Positions 58,251 to 64,000 of a stretch of 64,000 bases of DNA are shown here, piece by piece; within the stretch, counting starts at the first letter, position 1, and every line of letters starts with the position of its first letter. This stretch comes from Thiomicrorhabdus sp. (GTDB lineage Bacteria > Pseudomonadota > Gammaproteobacteria > Thiomicrospirales > Thiomicrospiraceae), in the NCBI RefSeq assembly GCF_963677875.1, contig NZ_OY782570.1:1-64000 (forward strand). The letters run 5' to 3'. The translations under genes and the position numbers were made by a program. The notes under the pieces are model-generated. The model made no database searches, had not been told where the DNA came from, and saw nothing but the letters and a program-made list of their open reading frames with translations.

Positions 58251-58580
58251 TTAATTAGGGAAGTATTTGTCCAATTCTTCGTAGACGACTTCAATGTACA
58301 TCAGTTTTGGACCACCGCCCATAACCACGGCCATCATTGCGGCTTCAAGAATTTCTTCCTTGCTGCAATTCTGATCGACACAGCCTTTGGTATGAATTGC
58401 GATACACCATGAGCATTGGAAAGCGACGCCGAGTGACAGCAACATGAGATGTTTGGTTTTTTCATCGATTGCTCCCTCGGCTTCGGCAACTTTCACAAAG
58501 CCGCTGAAGTTTTTTAACTGGGCTGGCATGTCTTGCATTAAGCGCCCCATCATGGCGCCGGTTTCTTTTAATCGTTCCAT
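58251..58580 (-). CDS. Carboxymuconolactone decarboxylase/AhpD-like protein
   Basis: A 109-residue all-helical CMD-family protein with the redox pair CSWC in FQCSWCIAIHTKGC and an EILEAAMMAVVMGGGPKLM helix. Members with CxxC plus the nearby His act as AhpD-like disulfide reductases; the substrate is not known here. The ATG at 58580 has GGAGG six bases upstream, which decides the start. It is a single gene. Confidence 0.88.
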   Translation of the reverse strand: MERLKETGAMMGRLMQDMPAQLKNFSGFVKVAEAEGAIDEKTKHLMLLSLGVAFQCSWCIAIHTKGCVDQNCSKEEILEAAMMAVVMGGGPKLMYIEVVYEELDKYFPN

Positions 58581-58967
58581 CTTAACCTCCAAAATTACAT
58601 AACGGATTGGATTGCAGCATTGATGTTGTAGCCCAGAATTTCGGATTTCTCCGAGAAATTTTTATGACACTTTGAGTGGAAAATGCGCACAGAAACAAGA
58701 AGCTGTCTGCATACTCAATAGCTTATAGATGAGATTGGAGCGCGATCATGTTTCAGCGGCGCTTTGGAATCGAGAGTGACGGTGGAAAAAATTTATATTT
58801 TTTGAATTCGAACGCAACAGAATCCGTTGGATTTGCTACACGAAAGACCGGCTTTATAGGCCGATCGTTCGCAAGGTTTCAATTTGATTATATTTGCGTT
58901 GAAGGCAAATGGAAAGGGGAATGTTGCTTTTTTAAAGCCGATGGGCAAAGGTTCTTTTGCAGGAGAG
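58581..58967. other. Gene-free interval of about 390 bases
   Basis: No supported gene. An open frame on the plus strand begins at 58748 with GGAGCG upstream, but its product has no family features, an unusual Cys/Phe-rich make-up, and runs antisense into the exported-protein gene that follows. The promoter for the CMD-like gene should lie in the left part. Confidence 0.5.
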
Positions 58968-59333
58968 TTAAATACCTTTGTTTGGTCGCCATTGGCAGAC
59001 GCATTCTTCATAGGCATGATTGCCGAAGCTTTCAATTAATTGCTGTTTGGCTGTATTGTCCAGCATAACCGGAATTTGGTAAGCACGGTCGATATAACCT
59101 TGAGCAATGTTTCTTGCGCCGCTGAACTCGGAACCGACTTCGGAAACTCGATTTTGTACAACCTGCTCAACAACCCCGTTTTGGCGTGAACTGATCACGT
59201 TTTCGGCAATGACTTTCATCAGCTGGCAACTGATTTGCTGTTCCATAACCGGTTTTTCGGCGGACATTGCCAAAGGAGAAGCGATGACTGCGCCGATTAA
59301 AGCAGCAAAAGGAAGGGATTTGATCGTTTTCAT
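58968..59333 (-). CDS. Small exported protein of unknown function
   Basis: A 121-residue protein with a clear signal peptide (MKTIKSLPFAALIGAVIASPLAMSA, cut likely before EKP). The mature part is about 96 residues and mainly helical by appearance, with cysteines at ISCQLM and EECVCQW. AGAGGTG is placed well before the ATG at 59333. It is not recognised as a known family. It lies between the CMD-like gene and the nitrate regulon, divergent from nasT. Confidence 0.65.
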   Translation of the reverse strand: MKTIKSLPFAALIGAVIASPLAMSAEKPVMEQQISCQLMKVIAENVISSRQNGVVEQVVQNRVSEVGSEFSGARNIAQGYIDRAYQIPVMLDNTAKQQLIESFGNHAYEECVCQWRPNKGI

Positions 59334-59532
59334 AAAACACCTCTGAATGTTATTCGATATGAACCGACTCAAATCAAGCGGAATTTTTAATCGCGTCTCT
59401 ATGCTTGCGGTCAATTTAGGACAACAGAGAGACTGTTATAAATGTCCGTTGGAATTGAAGCCTGAGCGTATTGAAAAATACTCTCTAGGAAAAACTCTAC
59501 TCCGATTAAAAAAGTTTGGAAATAGAATTTTT

Positions 59533-59550
59533 TTGGCACCATTTATGCAT
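59533..59550 (+). promoter_or_regulatory. Candidate sigma-54 promoter for nasT-nasS
   Basis: TTGGCACCATTTATGCAT has GG at 59535-59536, ten bases, then GC at 59547-59548, the required -24/-12 spacing. It matches TGGCAC-N5-TTGCA with one change. It is about 80-100 bases before the nasT start, in keeping with nitrogen control by NtrC/RpoN. Confidence 0.6.
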
Positions 59551-59630
59551 ATCTTATAAAAGCATTTAATGAAATGCGTAAAAGAAAAATAATCAAACCG
59601 AAGCGGGAGTCGGGATATGAAAAGAGTGCG

Positions 59631-60215
59631 ATGCAAATGGCTGAAATGATGAAAGTCATGCTGGTTGATAACGAATCGGCACGTTCGGCGCTGCTGGCTC
59701 AGGCGTTGGCAGACCACGGCTATAAAGTTGTAGCCCGCGTTCAGCCGGGGCCCAGTCTGCTGGCGATGATTGCGCGTTATTCGCCCGATATGGTTGTGAT
59801 CGATACGGATTCTCCGGATCGAGATATTCTGGAAAGCATGTCTTTGTTGAATGAGCATAACCCTTTGCCGGTAGTGATGTTTGCCGACGAGGACAACGAG
59901 ACGGTTATTCAGGAAGCCATCCGTTCTGGAGTAAGTGGTTATATCGTGCGCAATGTCGACAAAGAGCGGGTCAAATCGGTAATGAACGTAGCTGTGGCTC
60001 GATTTCGCGAATATCAGGCCTTGAAGAACGAGCTGAAACAGACTCAGAGCAAACTGGAAGAGAATCGTTTGATCGATAAGGCCAAGCGGTTATTGATGGA
60101 ACAGAAGGAGGTGACTGAAGCACTGGCCTACGACTCGATACGCAAGATGTCGATGGACACCAATAAGCCGATGGGCGAAGTGGCAAAAAATATAATCAGT
60201 GTGCTGGAATTATAA
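59631..60215 (+). CDS. nasT: Nitrate-responsive ANTAR transcription antiterminator NasT
   Basis: An RNA-binding response-regulator-like protein. The receiver-like domain begins KVMLVDNESARSALLAQAL and has VVIDTDSPD, where the phospho-acceptor neighbourhood is altered as in other NasT. The C-terminal ANTAR domain (about the last 55 residues) reads LIDKAKRLLMEQKEVTEALAYDSIRK from 60069 to 60146. NasT is held by NasS until nitrate binds, then acts on leader RNA to prevent termination. The first supported ATG is near 59631; an in-frame ATG at 59574 lacks a ribosome site, and ATGs at 59637 and 59646 are possible. Confidence 0.87.
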   Translation: MQMAEMMKVMLVDNESARSALLAQALADHGYKVVARVQPGPSLLAMIARYSPDMVVIDTDSPDRDILESMSLLNEHNPLPVVMFADEDNETVIQEAIRSGVSGYIVRNVDKERVKSVMNVAVARFREYQALKNELKQTQSKLEENRLIDKAKRLLMEQKEVTEALAYDSIRKMSMDTNKPMGEVAKNIISVLEL

Positions 60216-60226
60216 GGATAACAAGA

Positions 60227-61411
60227 ATGCTAAATACAATCGAAAAATCACAATTAATGATCGGTTTCATACCTTTAACCGACAGTGCGCCTTTAATCAT
60301 CGCTCAAGAGGAAGGGTTCTTTGCTGATGAAGGTTTGGATGTCACGCTTTCGCGAGAGGTTTCCTGGTCGAATATTCGCGACAAATTGATGTTCGGTGCT
60401 CTGGATGCCGCGCATATGCTGGCACCGATGCTGATTGCGGCTTCGCAAGGTGTCGGCAGTGTGAAAAAGTCGCTGGTCACGGCTTACTCGTTTGGCTTAA
60501 ACGGAAATGCCATTAGTGTTTCCAATCAAATTTATGCGGAGCTGGAGAAACTGGAGCCGCAATTGATCAAACAGCCTCAAGCGACGGCAGTTGCGATGAA
60601 AAAGCTGGTCGAGCAGCGTAAGCAGCAGGGAGAAGTTCCCTTGAGGTTGGCGGTGGTGTTCCCGTTTTCCATGCATCACTATCTGCTGCGTTTCTGGTTG
60701 AGTTCGGCTGGAATCGATGTGGACACGGATATTCAGATCCTGGTTGTACCGCCGCCGAGCGTGGTTCAGGCCTTGGAAGAAGATCTGATCGACGGTTATT
60801 GCGTCGGTGAGCCATGGAACAGTCACGCTTTGGAAAAAGGCGTTGGTGTGCCGATTATCAGCGGTTATGACATCTGGAATAATGCCCCGGAAAAAGTATT
60901 AGGGGTTCGTCGTCAATGGGCTGATGACAATCCGCAAACTCATGCGGCATTGATTCGCGCACTTTATCGCGCCAGCGAGTGGATTTCTCAGCCGCAGAAT
61001 CGTGACGATGTCATTGAGTATCTGGCGGCGCCGGAGTATATCGGCGCGCCGAAAAGTTCGATTATGAATGCTTTTGCCGGAAAGCTCATGTCACCGGATG
61101 GCACGCAGGTTCGCGAAGTCAAACGCTTTACTCTGCCGTTCCGTTATCAGGCAACGTTTCCCTGGCAGTCGCATGCGGAATGGATTGTAAAACAGATGCA
61201 GGCGTGCGGGCAGCTAAACGAAGGCATGAACGCGCGGGTAATTGCCGAGCAAAGTTATTTGACTGACTTCTACCGTGATACCGTTCAGGCCTTGGGTGTA
61301 ACGTTACCGAGCAATAATTATAAAGAGGAAGGTCGTCATGCCGAAGTCTGGTCAATGGAAGGTGTTGCACTAGCGGAAGATATGTTTTATTACGGTGCGC
61401 TTGAGTCATAA
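60227..61411 (+). CDS. nasS: Nitrate sensor NasS (NrtA-like, no signal peptide)
   Basis: A 394-residue protein of the NrtA/CmpA/NasF substrate-binding family ([47 protein letters not shown] at 60748-60825). It has no signal peptide and begins MLNTIEKSQLMIGF, so it is cytoplasmic. This is how NasS is told apart from transporter-binding proteins. It is 11 bases downstream of nasT. The pair forms the nitrate-sensing system that releases NasT in the presence of nitrate or nitrite. Confidence 0.9.
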   Translation: MLNTIEKSQLMIGFIPLTDSAPLIIAQEEGFFADEGLDVTLSREVSWSNIRDKLMFGALDAAHMLAPMLIAASQGVGSVKKSLVTAYSFGLNGNAISVSNQIYAELEKLEPQLIKQPQATAVAMKKLVEQRKQQGEVPLRLAVVFPFSMHHYLLRFWLSSAGIDVDTDIQILVVPPPSVVQALEEDLIDGYCVGEPWNSHALEKGVGVPIISGYDIWNNAPEKVLGVRRQWADDNPQTHAALIRALYRASEWISQPQNRDDVIEYLAAPEYIGAPKSSIMNAFAGKLMSPDGTQVREVKRFTLPFRYQATFPWQSHAEWIVKQMQACGQLNEGMNARVIAEQSYLTDFYRDTVQALGVTLPSNNYKEEGRHAEVWSMEGVALAEDMFYYGALES

Positions 61412-61517
61412 TGGTTCAATTAAGTATTCAAAAAGCAGAGGTTGCAAAAGACATTGCAAAGTAAAAAAGTGCGGTATAAAGCTTTATTAAGGGCTGTTCT
61501 TGGCTTTTAATTAAAAG

Positions 61518-61535
61518 TTGGCATCAAAATCGCTT
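61518..61535 (+). promoter_or_regulatory. Candidate sigma-54 promoter for the nrt operon
   Basis: TTGGCATCAAAATCGCTT has GG at 61520-61521 and GC at 61532-61533 with ten bases between. It deviates from consensus at two positions but resembles the candidate before nasT. Transcription from it would start near 61545 and make a leader of about 125 bases before nrtA. Confidence 0.45.
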
Positions 61536-61552
61536 TATGGCTGACAAGTTGT

Positions 61553-61611
61553 TGAGTGCAGACGCTCATAGAACTTCGCATTGTGCGGAGATTCTATGGG
61601 CGTTTTTTTTT
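61553..61611 (+). terminator. nrt leader: intrinsic terminator overlapping an alternative hairpin
   Basis: ACGCTCATAGAA (61562-61573) pairs with TTCTATGGGCGT (61592-61603), enclosing an inner CTTCGC/GCGGAG stem and followed by eight to nine T: a strong terminator 60 bases before nrtA. The preceding TGAGTG with CGCTCA (61553-61568) forms a small hairpin that uses part of the same 5' arm, so the two are mutually exclusive. This is the arrangement expected for NasT/ANTAR antitermination. The classical pair of hexaloop stems with A1 and G4 could not be pinned down by eye. Confidence 0.7.
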
Positions 61612-61668
61612 GCCTGCAGTTTTTGCAAAGCTCAACTCCAAATACATTTTTAAAAGGAGCATTTCGTT

Positions 61669-63051
61669 ATGAGTTCGCATTCTCGTCGTCAGTTTTTGAA
61701 AAAGAGCGTATTGGCCGCCAGCATCGCCCTGGCCGGTTCGGTGGTTTCCTTGCAAGCTTTGGCTTTAGGTTATCCGGAAAAAGAAGATTTGAAATTCGGC
61801 TTCATTAAGTTGACTGATATGGCGCCTTTGGCAATTGCCTATGAAAAGGGTTATTTCGAAGATGAAGGACTGTATGTGCAGTTGGAAGCACAGGCGAACT
61901 GGAAGGTTTTGCTGGATCGTGTTATCGACGGTCAGCTGGATGGTGCGCACATGCTGGCCGGTCAGCCGATTGCGGCAACCATCGGTTACGGTACCAAAGC
62001 AAATGTCATTACGCCGATCTCAATGGATTTGAACGGGAATGCGATTACGGTTTCCAATAAAACCTGGGAGGCGATGAAGTCCAGCGTTGAAATGAAAGAC
62101 GGTAAACCGGTTCATCCGATTTCAGCATCGGCACTTAAGCCTGTAGTGAAATCTTATAAGGATGCCGGTAAGCCATTCAAAATGGGCATGGTGTTCCCGG
62201 TTTCAACACATAACTACGAACTGCGTTACTGGCTGGCAGCCGGTGGTTTGAATCCGGGTTATTATGCACCGGATAAAGGCGATACCTCCGGAACCTTGAA
62301 AGCCGATGTCCTGTTATCCGTTACACCGCCGCCGCAAATGCCGGCAACCATGGAAGCGGGTACCATCGAAGGTTACTGTGTAGGCGAACCCTGGAATCAG
62401 CAAGCGGTATTTAAAGGCATCGGTGTGCCGGTCATTTCCGATAATTCCATTCAGAAAAACAATCCTGAAAAAGTCTTCGGTCTGCGTGAAGACTTCTACG
62501 AAAAATACCCAAATACCACTATCCGCATCGTCAAAGCGATGATCCGTGCCGCTTATTGGCTTGACGAGCAGAACAACAAAAACCGTCCTGCGGCGGTAAA
62601 AATTCTGTCGCAACCGAACTATGTCGGCGCCGATTATAAAGTGATTGCCAACTCCATGACCGGTACCTTTGAGTATGAAAAGGGCGATAAGCGTTCCGAG
62701 CCGGATTTCAATGTTTTCTTCCGTTACAACGCGACCTATCCGTACTACTCGGATGCCATCTGGTATCTGACGCAGATGCGCCGCTGGGGGCAGATCTCCG
62801 AACAGAAATCCGATGACTGGTACAAAGAGATGGCCAAAAAAGTCTACCGTCCGGACATCTATAAAAAAGCAGTGGAAGAGTTGATTGCCGATGGGAAGTT
62901 CAAGAAATCCGACTTTGCCGAAGTGTATGAAACAGATGGTTTCCGTGGCGTGCAGGACGACTTTATGGATGGTATTCCATACGACGGTTCAAAACCAAAT
63001 GCCTATATCGAAAGCATGAAGGTCGGTTTGAAAGGCAATGAAAAGCCGTAA
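61669..63051 (+). CDS. nrtA: Nitrate ABC transporter substrate-binding protein NrtA (Tat-exported)
   Basis: A 460-residue periplasmic binding protein. The N terminus has a twin-arginine signal, [14 protein letters not shown], followed by a hydrophobic stretch ending LQALA. The mature part has [19 protein letters not shown] and [20 protein letters not shown], the NrtA/CmpA signature. It shares its fold with NasS upstream but is longer and exported. Nitrate rather than bicarbonate or cyanate is preferred because of nasT-nasS, but specificity is not proven. AAAGGAG lies eight bases upstream of the ATG. Confidence 0.9.
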   Translation: MSSHSRRQFLKKSVLAASIALAGSVVSLQALALGYPEKEDLKFGFIKLTDMAPLAIAYEKGYFEDEGLYVQLEAQANWKVLLDRVIDGQLDGAHMLAGQPIAATIGYGTKANVITPISMDLNGNAITVSNKTWEAMKSSVEMKDGKPVHPISASALKPVVKSYKDAGKPFKMGMVFPVSTHNYELRYWLAAGGLNPGYYAPDKGDTSGTLKADVLLSVTPPPQMPATMEAGTIEGYCVGEPWNQQAVFKGIGVPVISDNSIQKNNPEKVFGLREDFYEKYPNTTIRIVKAMIRAAYWLDEQNNKNRPAAVKILSQPNYVGADYKVIANSMTGTFEYEKGDKRSEPDFNVFFRYNATYPYYSDAIWYLTQMRRWGQISEQKSDDWYKEMAKKVYRPDIYKKAVEELIADGKFKKSDFAEVYETDGFRGVQDDFMDGIPYDGSKPNAYIESMKVGLKGNEKP

Positions 63052-63062
63052 TTCCACTCAAT

Positions 63063-63092
63063 TTTCGGGCTCCTGAAGTATTTGGAGCCGAA
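63063..63092 (+). promoter_or_regulatory. Hairpin between nrtA and nrtB
   Basis: TTTCGGGCTCC pairs with GGAGCCGAA around a 10-base loop, with one bulged G, and has no T-run. Such intercistronic hairpins often protect the abundant binding-protein part of an ABC transporter mRNA; that role is inferred. Confidence 0.5.
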
Positions 63093-63118
63093 CGAAAACA
63101 ACAACCAGGGACAGATAA

Positions 63119-64000
63119 ATGAATCCGTTAAAGTGGGCTTTTGTCGAGCCATTCTACAAATTGATTATCGGCGAGGATCGTAAAGGGCAGATCAATCTGC
63201 TCGTAAAAAGTATCGGTCTTCCGATTGCCGGATTACTTGCCTTTTTAGTTATCTGGCAGGGCGTATCCAGTCATATTCATACCTCTCTTGGCCAGTTTCC
63301 GGGGCCGATGCAGACGTACCAGCAGTTTGTTGCTTTAAGTGATGAAGCCGATGCTGCGGCAGAAAAAGAGGCGGCTTTCTATCAGCGACAGGAAGAGCGT
63401 AATGCGGCACGCATGGCGAAAGACCCGAATTATGAGCCGCGCATCCGTGATTATGTCGGACCGCCGACTTTCTTCGACCAAATCTGGCGCAGTCTGGTGA
63501 CCGTAATGAGCGGTTTCGTTCTGGCATCAATTATCGCGATTCCGATCGGCATTGTAATCGGCCTGAGCAGTAACGCCTACGCCGCTTTCAACCCGCTGAT
63601 TCAAATTTTTAAACCGGTTTCGCCTCTGGCCTGGCTGCCGCTGGTGACTATGGTGGTGTCCGCGGTGTATGTCAGCGACGATCCGATGTTTGATAAGGCG
63701 TTCTTGAACTCGATGTTTACTGTGTTGCTGTGCTGTCTGTGGCCGACGATTATCAATACCGCGGCGGGTGTGGCGACGGTCACGCAAGACCTGAAAAACG
63801 TCAGCCAAGTATTGAATCTAAGCTGGTGGACACATGTGCGCAAAATCGTACTGCCTTGCTCAATTCCAATGATGTTTACCGGTCTGCGTATCTCTCTTGG
63901 TATCGCTTGGATGGTGTTGATTGCCGCGGAAATGCTGGCGCAGAACCCGGGCCTGGGCAAATTCGTGTGGGACGAATTCCAGAACGGCAGTTCGGATTCG
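63119..64000 (+). CDS. nrtB: Nitrate ABC transporter permease NrtB (3' end cut by window)
   Basis: The first 294 codons of an ABC permease. A membrane helix (LPIAGLLAFLVIWQGV, about residues 34-50) is followed by a charged insert of roughly 70 residues (EADAAAEKEAAFYQRQEERN, 63350-63409). The binding-protein-dependent transport core then starts at FFDQIWRSLVTVMSGFVLAS and continues to GIAWMVLIAAEMLAQNPGLG, the EAA loop region. It begins 67 bases after nrtA. It should pair with NrtC/NrtD ATPases beyond the window. Confidence 0.9.
   Translation, partial: MNPLKWAFVEPFYKLIIGEDRKGQINLLVKSIGLPIAGLLAFLVIWQGVSSHIHTSLGQFPGPMQTYQQFVALSDEADAAAEKEAAFYQRQEERNAARMAKDPNYEPRIRDYVGPPTFFDQIWRSLVTVMSGFVLASIIAIPIGIVIGLSSNAYAAFNPLIQIFKPVSPLAWLPLVTMVVSAVYVSDDPMFDKAFLNSMFTVLLCCLWPTIINTAAGVATVTQDLKNVSQVLNLSWWTHVRKIVLPCSIPMMFTGLRISLGIAWMVLIAAEMLAQNPGLGKFVWDEFQNGSSDS

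Noticed and set aside
58748..59068. Plus-strand open frame of 106 codons with a GGAG upstream
   Set aside because: Product composition is atypical, has no family features and its end runs antisense through the exported-protein gene.

Overview
The window reads as chromosomal DNA of a free-living gammaproteobacterium. The supporting markers are sspA-sspB, efp-epmA with divergent epmB, the maf-rng-yhdP order, hldD-waaC and a 16S-Ile-Ala-23S-5S operon. Nitrate uptake genes, an MSHA-type pilus-like cluster and a mevalonate pathway would fit a marine sulfur oxidiser of the Thiomicrospira/Hydrogenovibrio kind. That genus-level placement is a guess from gene content, not a measured match. Nothing looks like a prophage, insertion sequence or CRISPR array, and coding density is high.

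Left third (1-22034). msbA (cut by the left edge) and a tyrosine-phosphatase-like gene run leftwards. A long rightward envelope block then starts at hldD. It continues with waaC, a sialyltransferase-like GT-B protein and two more family 9 glycosyltransferases, mostly with overlapping stops and starts. Next comes a set that resembles the mycobacterial decaprenylphosphoryl-arabinose pathway: UbiA-type phosphoribosyltransferase, GtrA, DprE1, DprE2, a HAD phosphatase and an unassigned multi-pass membrane protein. The inference is that this bacterium makes a polyprenyl-phosphate-D-arabinofuranose donor to decorate LPS or another surface glycan. A large FAD/Fe-S D-2-hydroxyacid dehydrogenase follows, then HIT (leftward), maf, rng and yhdP.

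Middle (22035-46000). A complete rRNA operon has two promoters, boxA elements, processing stalks and an intrinsic terminator. Next is a six-gene MshL-MshE-MshG-MshI/J/K-like cluster with no pilin or prepilin peptidase in view; its ATPase has tandem c-di-GMP-binding MshEN repeats. Then come rmuC, a GNAT gene, tapT, a second leftward envelope-glycan group (GT9, flippase-like, GT39), the EF-P modification set (epmB, efp, epmA) and sspA-sspB. A textbook intrinsic terminator for efp lies inside the epmA coding sequence.

Right third (46000-64000). A leftward operon holds all six enzymes from HMG-CoA synthase and reductase to IPP isomerase type 2. It is followed by ppiC, a tautomerase-like gene, and a divergent pair made of a PatZ-type protein acetyltransferase and a histone-deacetylase-family enzyme. 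A CMD/AhpD-like gene and a small exported protein come next. The window ends in a nitrate regulon: NasT (ANTAR antiterminator), NasS (cytoplasmic nitrate sensor), a leader with competing hairpins, Tat-exported NrtA and the start of NrtB. Two GG-N10-GC sigma-54-type promoter candidates precede nasT and nrtA.

All calls come from reading the sequence; no database search or folding program was run.
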